DNA of 64,000 bases from Impatiens glandulifera (lineage: Eukaryota > Streptophyta > Magnoliopsida > Ericales > Balsaminaceae): positions 31,821,628 through 31,885,627 of the forward strand of contig NC_061862.1 of the NCBI RefSeq assembly GCF_907164915.1, written 5' to 3'. The translations under genes were made by a program, and so were the position numbers. The notes beneath the pieces were generated by a model. The model did not search any database. It saw only the letters and a program-made list of their open reading frames with translations, and was not told the DNA's origin. Below are positions 22,739-35,142 of the stretch, piece by piece. Each line of letters begins with the position of its first letter. The stretch's first letter is position 1.

Positions 22739-23787
22739 TGTAGACACTCATTTTTTACCCCCAATTTTATAGTTTATGCTTTTAATAAATCCGAGCCTAT
22801 ACAAGTTTTTTTTCGAATTCATTCACGGGTTTATTGCACGATTTATTTTAAAGACGGTTATTTTTAGAACAATTGAGTTTTTTTGAAAATAATTGATTTA
22901 GTTTTCTTTTAATTAAATTAGTTGTTAGATTAGTTTGTTAGATTAGTTGTCGATTAAATTTTATTTTATTTTTTGAATAAGTTAGTTAATATTTTCTTTT
23001 TTAAATTAGAATATTCCTTATAAATAGGAATAATTAAAAATAAAATTGCTTTTTTTGTGTGTGTTTTTAACAAAGTCTTTTTTAAACATTTGTAAATGTT
23101 TAAAATATATTTTTTCCCAACGGTCAAGTGTGTTAAATGGGCCTTTGGGCCCTAGGGTTTCATAGCTTTGCCTATAAACCCTAGCTAACTTCAAGAAAAA
23201 AAACGCTCGACCTTGACCTTCACCCTTCTCTTTTCATTGCACTCTTTTCACATTATTTTCAAGAGCCAAAATTTAATATTAAAGTGCCCTTAGTCTGCCC
23301 CTTTTGAAGAAAAAGAGTTCATACACTTGAGTCAAGAAAGCAACCATCTTTGTAAGCTTCATGACTTACCTTTAATTTTTGTCTTTAATAAGATTGATTT
23401 TGGTCTTTTTATTATATAATATGATTGTATGTATAATTATTAGCTAATTAGGTCTTTAACTTTATGTATGTTTTATGTAAACTTTAAACCTATGTAAATA
23501 AAATATAACTAAAAAAAAGTTTAATGTAAAAAAAAAAAAACTGTTTTCTTTATATAAACTTTAAGGCTTTTGAATTCAGTATCTAATATTAAACTTCTAA
23601 ATAAAAAAAATAATAAAAAAAATAACTTTCTTTTCTTTGTACAGTTTTATTATTATTATGTTATTAATAAATTTCTATAAAACTTTAGAGCCATTTTATT
23701 TTGAAGAGCCCTAAATAAAAAAAATAAAAATAAAAACAATTTGTTTTCTTTAAACACTTTTATTTTATTTTATTTTATTTTCTTTCT

Positions 23788-23848
<61 letters not shown>

Positions 23849-24398
23849 TTATTATTTTTTTATTTTATTTTTTTATTTTATTTATTTATTTTATTTATTT
23901 ATTATTATTATTTTTTTTATGCAAACCCTTTAATACATAAAATGGAAAAAGTTCTAAAATGTAAATCGTAAAAATGTTTTAAAGAAAGGCCAAAATTAAT
24001 TAGTAGTGATATATTGTCTAAAAAACCCTTTCCCACACGTAACCAAACGCCGAACTCACATCTCTTAAATTCCTAATTTTTAAAATTAGGTGGCGACTCT
24101 CTAGTCTCGTGAGGTTAATTAATAAAAAAAAGTTTAAAAAAGGCCTATGACACACTTACCATTAAAAAACTCCCAATCTCTCAAAAAGGCCTATGACACA
24201 CTTACCATTAAAAAACTCCCAATCTCTCCCAGATTCGACGGGAATGTAAGATATGGAGTTGTCTATAAAGCCTTATTTTTAAAACTTCAAACATTAAAAT
24301 TAATTCCCTCACGTTTTCAAAAATAATTTTTTTAAGGAGTGTCCCAGAATTTTCAAACTAATTGATCAAAAATATATTTTTTAAAAAAATCGATCACA
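22739..24398 (+). repeat. 3' LTR of the Tat element (1660 bp)
   Basis: It starts TGTAGACACTC and ends CGATCACA. It holds a TATA-like CCTATAAACC at 23171-23180, a T-rich TTTA/TTA microsatellite at about 23757-23920, and a short tandem duplication near 24125-24225 that repeats AAAAAGGCCTATGACACA. Confidence 0.9.
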
Positions 24399-24403
24399 CC
24401 AAC

Positions 24404-25400
24404 TATCTTGGACACACCACTATTACCCATGCGAACCTCACCATGATAGCCAGCTTTGTAGGACTGGAAATAACCTTTTTATGGAGTAATATAGAATTAG
24501 GCACATGTGTCAACAATCCATGATATTTCATTTGAAGACGTGCTAAGACATGAGTCTTGACATTAAGAAGCATATGTCAGTTCACCATATGAAGCATAAA
24601 TATATGTAACTACACTATGTTATTTCTTTTCTCTGGGCTTCATCATACCCTTTGGTTTATCATTTTTAAATTTACAGCACTCGTTTTTCCAATGACCCAT
24701 TTTTCCACATTAATGGCAAGCATCATCCTTTTTTGGAGCTCTAAACTTTCTTCTAGACTTCTCCTTACTCGAACCATTTCTATTATCCTTTGATGTTCCT
24801 CTTTTAGTCACCAACATATCAGACTTAGATGGTTTATCCTGCTTTCGATCCTCCTCATCAAGTAAGGAACTGATGACAAATGTCATGTTTACTTTACCAT
24901 TTGGTGTAGAGTTGCTGAGAGTGATAATAAGTGTATCCTAACTTGTAGGCAAAGAGCTAGGCTAAAAGTGCTTGCAACTCATCATCAAAGTTTATCTTCA
25001 TACTACTCAGTTGATTCAAAATATTTTGAAATTCATTCAAGTGATCAACAATTGATTTATTATCAATGTACTTAAGGTTCACTAGCCTTCGTACAAGTGT
25101 TGTTTAATTCCTTACTAACTTCCCGGCATAGAGAGCTTCAAGTTTGCTCCACACACCATACACCGTAGTCTCATTCTCAACATGGTGCACAACATTTATA
25201 CCAACCCACTAACGAATAAAGCTACACACCTTTCTATTTGTCTTTTTCAAATTATCCTCTTTTGTACTCTCACATCTAATACCCTCATTTTTAATTGATT
25301 TATTTAAATCATTTGAAACTAACATATCACTAATCATTAATTTTCATTGCCTATAGTTTGTACCATTCAGACTCACCATATTAGGTTTAGATTTTCCCAT
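24404..25400 (-). pseudogene. gag and protease start of copia element C
   Basis: On the minus strand the ATG at 25398-25400 begins MGKSKPNMVSLNGTNY, the usual start of copia gag. YGVWSKLEALY and DHLNEFQNILNQLSSMKINF follow, then a lysine-rich stretch and a zinc knuckle (CGKMGHWKNEC, its first Cys codon now beside a stop) near 24660-24722. Several stops and frameshifts make it dead. Near 24405-24450 the protease text RMGNSGVSKIVG runs into the Tat insertion and continues at 12630. Confidence 0.82.
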
Positions 25401-25525
25401 TATTACAGACTTAACAATTGACGAAAACCCCATCAAAGAAACCAATTGATCTCCTCTTTAAATTTTGTCAGGTAACTAGCAACGCACTCTATTCCAATGT
25501 TAACATAGATAACCAATCAATACTT

Positions 25526-25536
25526 CTCTAATACCA
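25526..25536 (-). promoter_or_regulatory. primer-binding site of copia element C
   Basis: Minus-strand TGGTATTAGAG lies one base from the LTR end. It matches the initiator-tRNA-Met site (TGGTATCAGAG) with one change. Confidence 0.65.
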
Positions 25537-25537
25537 C

Positions 25538-26036
25538 TGTTGGGTTTTGCAACATCAAACCAAGAATCTTTTTAGAAATCAAACTTGTAAATAATCAATT
25601 TTCAAATCGTCTATGACGAACAATAGATTTACCAAAACTGAAATATCATAAAACAATAACAACAAAGTGTACGTGGTTCGGTCAAAATCGACCTACGTCC
25701 ACGGGAGGGATAAGTTTAACTAAATCAAAGAAATGTAAATAGTAGAAACTTACATGCCCTGTTCTAAAATGAAAGAAATGATTACACTAGGAATGATTGA
25801 ATCATAATCAAAAGTTCTCCCAACCTCTCTCTAGATCAGTAGAAGAACAAGATGAAACTTAAAAAAACCCTAGATCTGTTCACTCTCTCAACTTTACTGT
25901 GTTTTTCCGTCTTAAGATAAACTACAAAAAAAATGTATTTTTACCCTATTCTATTTTCATAATAGAAAATCCTGACCCATTTTCATAATAGAAAACCATG
26001 AGTTATTTTCATACCCATAAGTTAAAAACCCGCTCA
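25538..26036 (-). repeat. 5' LTR of copia element C
   Basis: The inner end (minus CCCAACA at 25538-25544) is fixed by the primer-binding site. The outer end is placed at TGAGCGGG (about 26036) by its TG start only. The 3' LTR of this element was not found, so the outer boundary is tentative. The text includes a typical copia leader region rich in CTCTCT. Confidence 0.5.
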
Positions 26037-26099
26037 TAATAGCATGGAACACCTCAATAGATGTTTCTCGGAGCCAACCTCTTTATGGACTATTATGAT

Positions 26100-27210
26100 C
26101 AGATAAAAGTATGAGTAAGATTTGTCTAGTTGGTTCACCAAATCTATTAACTGGGCAGTAGGATGCGGTATTTGGAGTTGCATCTCAATAACACAGAAGT
26201 ATTTTTGTGGACGGTGCATATTTTGGTGGGAGATGACTATTCGATCAGTTTCTAGAATGACGTATGGTGTAGTGTCAGAAGTCTTTCCTCATCGTTCCCA
26301 GCTCTTGTCTCAATTGTTATATGTAGAGATGCTACAATCAAGGACAATTTAATATTAGTTCTAATGGTTTTACAATGAAAACTATGTATAAAAGAAGACT
26401 AAATGTTGAAAAGTTATTTTCACATGATAGAGTGTTGAACCTGGTGGGGCGTAAAGAGATGAATAATTCTTCGTGTGATATTTTGCGTAGACAATATATT
26501 GATAATTTTAAGATTAGTCTTTGCTACTCTTTAATTACGAAGAATAATCCTTACAATCTCATATAAGAAAATTTGTGGGACTCTAAGTTCTCATCGAAGA
26601 TCTCGTTCTTTGGATGGAGTACATAGAGAAATTTTGATGAATGATATATGCATGAAGAAATTGTGTATATGTCGAGTCGTTGTAGAATGTGTCATAAAGA
26701 GGCGGAGTAAGTGTCTCACTTGCTTTTATACTATGACTAAATGGTTGCGATTTGAAGTTTATTATGGAATATTACTAGTATTTAGTGGGTTATGCCAAAT
26801 TTTATAGTTAGTTGTTGGGAAGTGTGGATAGAGACAGTGAGCTCGGTTGGTCTAAGTTGTTGCATAAATATCCTACTTATCTTCTGGTGGATCATTTGAC
26901 ATGAAAGGAATAGTAGAACGTTTAGTGATCGTTGTCGACCAATGCATTTAATACATAATTATATTATTATGAATCAATGAGGTTTCATTGGAAAAACCAG
27001 TTGAGGCGGTGAAAATTCATTGATATTTTGAGGACCTCTATGCTCGTTAAAATTTGTTCTTTTTGTTTATTTCTTCTTTGATCATTGATGAACGTTTTTG
27101 TGTTGTGTTATTTTCTAATTGTTTTTATTTCAATTTTTTTGTAATGCTTTGATCGTTGAGCTTAAACGACTCTATTTCATATCATTTTGCATAAATTTTA
27201 TTTTAAAAGA
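26100..27210 (+). mobile_element. LINE: 3' end of ORF2 (zinc-binding RVT domain) and tail
   Basis: In scattered frames the sequence reads SISF, stop, NDVWC, then SSSFPALVSIV, then DSKFSSKISFFGW, and near 26680 CRMCHKEAE followed by VSHLLLYYD. These match the reverse-transcriptase zinc-binding region found after RT in plant LINEs. WWIIWHERNS near 26890 fits its end. Stops are frequent. The 3' tail (27037-27200) recurs at 11790-11960. A piece of the same ORF2 region recurs twice in the duplicated block (48090-48285 and 56893-57100). Confidence 0.75.
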
Positions 27211-28301
27211 TGTTTTTATTTTGTATCGATAGCCTTTTTTCCAACTTTCATCCATTCGTTCATACAAAAAAATGAAGATGAATAATTAACAAATTCAAGT
27301 TTCTTGAGAATAAATAGTATTTGTTTTAATTTTTGTTTGATAATTTTTTCCAAAACAATTGTTTTGTAAAATAAGTATAAATATTTTATTTTTCTTTTAA
27401 AATAGTATAATTAGGTTAACTTTTTAATAATTGTTGGTAACAAGATAGTGAGGTGTAAGTAGGTGTGAGCATATCTTGGGTTGACTCAAACTCCAACCCT
27501 AACCAAATATATTAATTTTGGTAAGTTAACTTTGATTTGGATTGAGTTTAATTTGGGTTGGGTTTGGGTTACCCAAATTATTAAAATTAAATAATTAAAT
27601 TTAATTATTTTCTATTTAATTAGTCTACAGAATTCACGTTTTTCTTACTCACTATTTTGTTATTTGATCTCCTCATTACTTAGCAAAGGGAAACAATCGG
27701 TGGAACTTACACACAAGTGGGTATAATTTTTTTTTAAACTTATTAATAATATATTTATTGTATACAATTTAGTAATAGAAAAACAGACCACAATTGTTAA
27801 AATATATTGACAATCTATAACACATCTCTTTAATACCTAGTTTGATTTTAATAATAAATAGAGTTTATCATAATAATGACTTGTTTATTCATTCCACCTA
27901 TTATTTTATCGATTAATTTATTAATTAAAATATCAAACAAATAAAAATATATATATATATGTACATTAAATATTTCATAAACATGTTAAATGAACCAAAA
28001 CGTGGTAAATGTGTCAAAAATGTGTTAAATATACCCAAAACGTATTATACGGGTCAACGACATATTAAATAATTGTTAAGTGGGCCAAATATTGATTAAA
28101 CGGGTAAAAAACTGTTGATCAAGTCAAAACATATTAAACGGGAAATATAAATCAAATAAATGTTAATCGGTTAAAAAATGTGTTAAATAGACCAAAATAT
28201 CTTAAACGAGTAAAAACATAATAAATATGTTTAAAACCAAAATTTGGTTTGGATTATCCAATCAATATTCAACTTAACCCATATTAATAAATAATATGGA
28301 T
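27211..28301. other. AT-rich intergenic sequence with a degenerate short repeat
   Basis: 27470-27600 has GGGTTGGGTTTGGGTT-like text common in plant repeats. About 27960-28230 has loosely repeated phrases of 20-25 bases (GTGTTAAA plus GGGTCAAAAC variants). No coding region is supported. The last five bases, TGGAT (28297-28301), are the target-site copy of element B. Confidence 0.45.
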
Positions 28302-29472
28302 TGTTAGGATCGGGATCGCCGAATGAGATGGGGTCTCTTTAGGTCGAACGCTTACACTACACGCCGGTTGATATTAACTCGGTTATAATTTAATATCGAT
28401 CTTTATACTACGCAATTTGTCACAAACTCTTGAACCGAGTTCAAGTGCAGAAATATTTGTTTCAACTTGAAGCAACACACACACAGTTTGGACAGCGATA
28501 AGGAGGTATGGAGAAGATAAAAAACACATCAAAAGATTTGTGAATGTTCGGAAATAAAACTCCTACGTCACCACTTCTTTACAAACCTTGAGAAGGATAT
28601 TCACTAAGAATATTCAACACCCTTTACAACACATCAAATAATCGAGACTTACTTATTGCTCGTTATTGACTTAAAACTTTCACTTCTTACACAGAATGTA
28701 TGGAATACACTTTTAACACTTTAATCAGAATGTAAACAAGAACAGTTTGAAGCTTTTCAGTTCTATAACTTGATGTGCTACTTCTTGTATTCGTTGTTCG
28801 TATAGTATCTTCTTGTATGTGTATCTTTTCTTGTTGATCTTCTTTCTTCTCTTAAGTAGTAAAAATATGACAACAGTCATATTTCTCATACAACGGATAC
28901 ATGCATGGTAATCTTTGATTCTGATTGGTCGGTCAACAAAGGACTGCATGGCATTAAATGCAGTTGACACTTCCCAAGAAATAATTCAACCGACTAGTTT
29001 TGTCTTCTCTTGACTTTTATCATCTGGACGGTTTGTTAAATACCTGCTCCCTGGAGACTACTGTTGGACTTATACCAAAATAGGTACCTGATCACTTTTG
29101 ACAGTCTTCTGCTTCCCAAAGTCTATCATCAGACTTGTATCAAAAAGAAAATAACACAGTCTGCATATTTGAAGGCTCCCTTCTGCCTATTCCCAAAGTG
29201 ATCTAATTGCACCAGAATGGAAACTTTCAGTTGTTCCATAGCTTTGATTTCATCTGTTAAATTTCTGCCCGTTATTTTTGTACAGATCGACTTACCGGTT
29301 TGTAGTTTCAATATCGGTTGACCGGTCTTGCTGAGGTATAAGTTTACCGATCCTTTAGTTGAGCGGTAAGTTAATTCGAACCGATCCCTTTGTTTCATAC
29401 ACAAACAGTGAGTTTAGTTAAGTTCTTTAGATAGTTAATTACCTACTAATTAACTATCTAATTTATCTATGA
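28302..29472 (-). repeat. 3' LTR of copy B (1171 bp)
   Basis: It aligns to 40187-44976 (without the insertion) and to 8805-10106. Compared with the 5' LTR it lacks two segments, matching about 44635-44665 and 44775-44880. It also contains the uninterrupted sequence GGAATACACTTTTAACAC (near 28709), the empty site of the CRM-like insertion. Confidence 0.88.
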
Positions 29473-29492
29473 ATTTCTCACTTTTTGGTTAT

Positions 29493-31936
29493 TTATGTTA
29501 AATATTCAAAACCTGTAATTGATACTTCATGCAATCTTAGTTTTTTGGCGTCGGCAACGCCTTGATACTTCACCCGCTCGTAGAGTTGTAAGGATATAGT
29601 TTGAACTGAAGAGAGAGTTTGAGAGGCTACCTCTTGTACACTTGCCAGTTTTACATCTTGAGATGAAACATTTTCTTTGAGAGCGTCGGTCAAATGGGCT
29701 TCAAAGGATTCCTGCCACGAGGCCATGGATTTCTGGATCAGTTCCTCAATCAACAATTTTAGCTGTTCTTCATATATGGGAAGTATTGAACCGACAGACT
29801 GGTTTTGCACCGGAATCGCTCAATGAGAGTTGGCGTGAAGAGACATTTCTGTTCCATCCGGTCTATCAACACTAGTTCCTCTTGACTTATTTCGGTCAGG
29901 AGACTTACCCAAGGGAGTCTTGGCCGATTTAGCAGGAGACAGATTTGAAATTTCTTTTTCTTCTTCTTCTTCTTCATTATCTGAAATGTCGACGAAATAT
30001 TTCGGTTGACCAGAAGGATGTCTGTCTTCTAACTTGTCTTGTCGTTGTTCCCCGGTTTCAAACATTTCTTGATCCATCGATGGAGTCTGTGCCGGTTTGA
30101 AAGATTGACCGACCTCAAAACAGGTTTTCTCGTCTTGAGTTTCATCTTGTTGAATATGTTCTTTCTCAACCAATTTTTCGTCATTATTGTGAATAAGTTC
30201 ATCAAGGTCTTTCATTATAGTTTTGAACAATGTTAGGACAATATCGTCCACTCTAGTGGCATCTCCATTTGAGTTCAAGTCTTCCTTCCTCTTTTTGATT
30301 ATCGGTGACAATATTCTCCGCTTAGCATTCGCTTCGGCCACATGATATCTGGTTAGAGCATCATGGACAGATGTGGTTCTTGTCAAACTAAGGCCACTTC
30401 TTCCATAGTTAGGAGCGACGACCATTTCTTTTCCTCTGGCACATCAGGTAAATCATCTTTGAAACTTATCTCCATTCTTGTATTTTCCCACGCATAGAAA
30501 ATATTGGAGGTTTCCAACCCCCTTTCGTCAACCTCTTTCAAAATGCCATTCACAATGTCTTCGGCCTCTTTCTCGTTTTTTTGAAGGCCTGGTGATTCAA
30601 CAGAATCCTTAACAATATTATTGACTTCCTCTACACGAGGACTTGGAATACCTTCGGTGTTAGTTTGAATCTTTTCTTCATTAGAAAGGTTCGGAGCATT
30701 GATTTCCAGATTACTTGTATCTGATTTTGTCGGCTCCTTTGTCTCGACTTTTTCTTGTTCTTTATCGGTCACCCGATCTTTTTTAAAACTTGTCTAGTCG
30801 GTTTCAACATTTCGATTGGTCGCATCATCAACACTTGTCTAATTGGTTTCATCCATCCGATTGGTTTTCACCATCCGATCAACTCCAGCCACCACATTAT
30901 TAATAATATTCAATACTATCGGTTTAACTTCTAAAGCCGCAAGTTCAACCGGTAGTACCACAATGTCTTTAAAAACTAGAGAAGAAGAGATAAGACCATT
31001 TACCTCAGGGTGGGCGGTCTATTCAGGAAGAGACGTCCCTGTTGTTTTTGATTGGCTGATCGCGCGGTTCTCTGGAACAGAAACCTTGGGACCCAATTCG
31101 GTTGCCTCATTGTCGGTTTCTTTAGCAACCGGTGTCGTAGGCATCGGTTCTTTACCCTTTGCCGATTTACCCTTGGGTGCCTTGCCATTTGTTTCCTTAG
31201 CTTTTGGTTCTTTAACCTTAGGTTGTTTGCCCTTGCTTGATCTAACAAGGCATTTTTCTATATTATTGGAATTTAATAGTTTATTGTTGGAAAATATGAT
31301 ACCTGGACCGGTGGGAACATTAAGATGAAGCATAATTTTCCGATCTGCACGGCGTATCCTAAGCACCGGTTGATCTTGGGCGAGACCATTTCACATAGGA
31401 TTTCGAATAATACACTCCCCTAATTGATTTTGTCACTGGATAGGATGCCAACCATCATATCGAATTTCGACTAAGTGATGTTGTCGAAATTACTTCCTCT
31501 GGCCTGAATCGTCTTTAAAACAATGTCGCACAAAATTTGATATTTGAAACTCATGGAATTCGTCTTTCCATTAAACTGCATCGGTTCATCGGTATTGGAA
31601 AGAGTCATTTGGATGTTCAGAATTGAATCCTCTGATAATTTGGTGGAGAAGTCGCGCCCCTCCGTTGGAAGCTGAAGAGCTTCGCCGAATATTTTCTCAG
31701 AAATCTCAAACTTAACTCCGTGCACCTCCGCGTGAATGATCTTCTTCTTTAATTTTGTGGTTTTGAAGAACTCCCTAACCGCATCCTGGTAACAGACAAT
31801 TGGACCATCCAGAAAATGCTCCAGCCCAGATTCTTTGATGCTTTCCATGACCTTTTGAACTTCAATGGAACCAGCATTCTTGATTTCGATGAAATCAACC
31901 TAGACAATACGGTTAAACAACGCATTATTCCCATGA
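29493..31936 (-). pseudogene. accessory ORF3 of copy B, C-terminus deleted
   Basis: The start corresponds to the ATG at 31934. A one-base deletion shifts the frame at once, and the homologous text continues in 31848-31471 (SGLEHFLDGP, LPTEGRDFS, FKYQILCDIV). A Lys/Pro-rich linker (31366-31000), an acidic Ser/Glu-rich part (30772-30383), the RYHVAEANAKRRILSPII block, and a coiled-coil part (29810-29493, VASQTLSSVQTISLQLYE) follow. Copy A carries about 200 further codons to VNHYFTELINKED. In copy B the text jumps from the coiled coil to the polypurine tract. Confidence 0.68.
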
Positions 31937-32033
31937 TTTGATTTTGAAGATGAATATGATTTTTAGAGAGAGAGTATGATGATAGAGCAATATATGAAGA
32001 ATGATAAGTTGTGATTGAAAATTTTGCAAGTGT

Positions 32034-32047
32034 TCTTTATATAGGAT
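32034..32047 (-). promoter_or_regulatory. TATA box before accessory ORF3 (copy B)
   Basis: Minus-strand ATCCTATATAAAGA lies about 100 bases before the ATG at 31934, as in copy A. The inverted repeat TGTGACGATT/AACCATCACA lies just upstream (about 32050-32080). Confidence 0.6.
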
Positions 32048-32418
32048 AAATGTGATGGTTGAATCACCGAATCGTCACAATTAACTGTGTGGCCCACGTC
32101 TAAAAGGTGCGAGTTTTCCCTCCAAAAAGCACACATGAGCGGTAAAGAATAATTATTTACGGTAATTTTTTGCGGTAAAACATGGCGGTAAAACTTGGCG
32201 ATAAAAATAATAAAACTGGTTAATTAATGTGTGGTGATTAATGCAGCGGTTTTAAAATAGAGTAGAATTAAATAAGCATGATATTTAAAGAAAACAGCTA
32301 AGTTATATTAATAAGAAAGCAATCATAGACCGGTCAAATTTAAAACTACAACAACCGGTAGAGAAACAAAATAATCGGTTGTTCAGTAGCCGAAAACAAA
32401 CATATGAAAAATATTATT

Positions 32419-33096
32419 TTAGTTCCTAGAATCTACCATATGCATCCATTTCTCAGTATTCTCCTTGGTTAGGATGTTGGCTTAGCTGATAGGGTGTCTC
32501 GATCCAAAGTTATGATTGAGAGAGAGGAGAAAACTGCTGATCTGAGGAGCATAACTTGTCCTCCCAAGAGAAATCATATTTTTCAAGTTTTCGAAGATGA
32601 TGGATGATCAATTGATTGAGTGACTACAACTGATAGCGGTCATCATATCAATGATCTTTCGACGTGGGTGGATTCCTAGGCTAGGATAGACCTTCCGATG
32701 ATGTCGTTCAATATTTGGATATGACCGACTAGTTTTGATTTTACCCCGTGTATTTTCACTGATGTCTCGGAGTTAGAGAAAAAGTAGTCCATTTCTTCAT
32801 TGAAGCCGTTTATGGATGGGGGAAAGTCGGTGAAGCCTTCAAATGGTAGCTCGAAGAACTGAGAAAATAGTTCTTCGGACATAGAAATCGGATGGCCCTT
32901 CACCTGGGTTACTATTTCACCGTTAACAATTTCAACATTTGTGAAGAACTCCACAACCTCGTTTTCAAGGATCAACTGCGATCCTTCAAGAAACTTGCGG
33001 AGGTCGGATTCCACCAGAAGTTCAAAGACAAGCTCTCTAGCTTCATTATCTTCGATGGTCAAAAAAAAATCGAAATTCTGGTGTAGGCTAGACTCA
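32419..33096 (-). pseudogene. accessory ORF2 of copy B, broken
   Basis: The ATG is at 33094-33096, with a small frame disturbance at an A/T homopolymer (33061-33069). The main frame reads TIEDNEARELVFE, SDLRKFLEGS, SQFFELPFEGFTDFP and ILNDIIGRSILA to 32676. Decayed similarity then runs to WMHMVDSRN-stop at 32419-32421. It matches copy A ORF2 in length and motifs. The function is unknown. Confidence 0.66.
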
Positions 33097-33194
33097 TTTT
33101 GAGGGAATATTTTGAGAAGAAGAAATACTTTAAGCCTTATGAGAGAGAGAGAGAAGGTTTGAGTTTGTTGTGATTTGCTCCTTAGATAAGTGGC

Positions 33195-33208
33195 TTGTTA
33201 AATAGAGG
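33195..33208 (-). promoter_or_regulatory. TATA-like box before accessory ORF2 (copy B)
   Basis: Minus-strand CCTCTATTTAACAA lies about 100 bases before the ATG at 33096. A leader with a (CT)n run (CTCTCTCTCTCTCTC) follows. Confidence 0.5.
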
Positions 33209-33655
33209 TTTGGTTGAAGTGTATTTAATGTTACAATGAATAAATGAAATTGTCTGTTATGATACACATTTTCACACTTCCCGAAACGGTGCTTTTAAGC
33301 ATTGGAAAGGTGCTAAATTTTGGCAGAGAATCTCAAGAAAAGGTGATGTAACTGATCGGTCAGGCATACCTGAATAGTCAAGTTTAATTGACCATATTTG
33401 AAATGCCAAGATATTCATTTTTTAATATTTTTGAAATTTTGACCGAGACTTTAAAACGACCGATTTTATGAGAAGCGGTTGCTTCTCCCTAAGAGTGTGC
33501 CCAGTTTATAATTAAGATCGAAGATCATAAGATGATTATTTTGAGGCATAGGTTTAACAGAAATCGATATTTCATTAAACAAGAACACAACCGATACGTA
33601 CAGCAAAATGCTCAGATTTTTCACAAAGATTAAAACATATTGAATCCTAAATCTA

Positions 33656-34393
33656 CTAATTTAAAGATCCAGACATTGACTCTTTTCTAATTCGAGCCTT
33701 CTCCATCCGGTCGATATAGGCATGCAGGCGGTCCCTCGTGAGAAGTTGGGTTGGATAGAGAGGAACACCTTGACCGAGGAAGATGTCAATGTCAAAGAAT
33801 AGACCGCATAGCTGAGGAGCATATCCGGTCATCAATTTGTCCGAAAAGATCATCTTCTTCAGATTGTTGAAGATGATCCTTGACCAGTTGACAGGAGTTC
33901 CTTCATTGATGGCAACCATGAACTCAAAGGTTTACTTAGAATAATATTGAGTGGTCTCTTTCCCAAAGATGTTCTTCCCGACAATCTCACTCAATATTTG
34001 AAACTCTGGCTGGAGGGAAGCTTTTGCTCCATAAGTCTTGAACGGACTTAGGGAGTTAGAAAAGTGGTGACGCATTTCATTTATGATTTCGTCAGAGAAG
34101 AAGAGGTCAGAAAATCCCTCAGTGGGAATTTTGTAGCTCCGTGCGAGATATTTCTCACTAAAGACAAATTTCTGACCTTGAATGATGGAAAAGATAAGAT
34201 CCTCACGAATCACTTGAATAGTCTGGAAAAATTCAAGAATGATACCGGTATTGATGGAAGATCGGTCTTCTAGGAAAGGTCTCAGGCCGGTTGCCTGAAG
34301 AGACCTGAACATGGAGGACACCTCATTGTCCTCACAAGATAAAACTGACTCAAAGTCTACCAATAGAGTGTTGTTTGAGAGAGTAGGATACAT
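33656..34393 (-). pseudogene. accessory ORF1 of copy B, nearly intact but frameshifted
   Basis: The homologous start is MYPTLSNNTLLVDFES at 34393; the open frame upstream to 34537 has no match in copy A. The frame continues through ATGLRPFLED, IPTEGFSDLFFS and QILSEIVGKNIFG to about 33932. A frameshift leads to 33919-33656 (INEGTPVNWSRIIFNNLKKM, YAPQLCGLFFDID). Only this one shift separates it from an ORF of about 245 codons, which makes it the best preserved accessory ORF of the window. Confidence 0.7.
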
Positions 34394-34455
34394 CTTTTGT
34401 TTGAGATGAATTGAAATGGAAGTTTTCTTGGTGATTTGTTTCTTACATTGTCGAT

Positions 34456-34466
34456 GTATAAATAGG
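34456..34466 (-). promoter_or_regulatory. TATA-like box before accessory ORF1 (copy B)
   Basis: Minus-strand CCTATTTATAC lies about 65 bases before the ATG at 34393, matching the place of CTATTTAATAA in copy A. Confidence 0.45.
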
Positions 34467-34469
34467 ATA

Positions 34470-35142
34470 GGATTTTGGACCATTGGGGTGTCTTGAGGAT
34501 TGGTTAATCCAATAAGAGTAAGATTTAGGATGGTCAAAGAAGCAATCTATCTTTTTTATTTCCAAGAATATGATATTTTAGTGACATGTCAGTCCCCCTC
34601 TTTGAATAATGATAGACATAGGTCTTCACGTTGTTTGAGGAATGACTATTTTCTTTCCATAAGAAATCTGCTCATACATATATTAATTAAGCATTGACTA
34701 ACTGTTCCATTTTGAAATCTGAAATGAAACTGCCAAAATTTCCATGTAATGAGCCGGTCAGCTGGCCATACCATCGGATTTATTGCGATCGATTATTTAA
34801 TTCTGAAGAAGAACTGCTTCCGCATATAGCCGGAACTTTTGTTGGGCGGTAATTATTCATTCAAAAATAATTGATCGGTTTTACCGATTTACTTAAGTAG
34901 GTCGGTTTTATATATTTCTTTTCAATAAAATGATTTACCATTTTCAAGAGAGACCAACCATCTAGTTTTATATATCTGATGACTTGTTCCTTATAGATTT
35001 ATGCACATTAAATGAATATTTGATCGGTTTTAAAATAAAATAATTAATGCTTAGATTTGAAGTGTTAAACTGGTTCAAATGTAATGTCGAAAATATGTGA
35101 TGTTTGAGAAGCGAAAGTTTCTCCCTAAATAATGCTGATGTT
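34470..35142 (-). other. spacer between pol and accessory ORF1 (copy B)
   Basis: Non-coding, with no supported ORF after the pol stop at 35143. It corresponds to 2326-3049 of copy A. Confidence 0.45.

Larger units (their letters stand above)
12636..24398 (+). mobile_element. Ty3/gypsy Tat/Ogre-type retrotransposon with 5-bp target duplication
   Basis: The 5' LTR is 12636-13970 and the 3' LTR 22739-24398; both start TGTAGACACTC and end CGATCACA. CCAAC occurs on both sides (12631-12635, 24399-24403), a perfect target-site duplication. The primer-binding site, pol order (RT, RNase H, second RNase H-like domain, integrase), long 3' non-coding region with tandem repeats, and LTR size fit the Tat lineage. 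It lies inside copia element C. Pol has frameshifts and altered catalytic residues and gag is mostly missing, so it is not autonomous. Confidence 0.92.

Noticed and set aside
23741..23971. 76-codon ORF rich in Phe, Leu and Tyr
   Set aside because: It is the translation of a TTTA/TTA microsatellite in the Tat 3' LTR.
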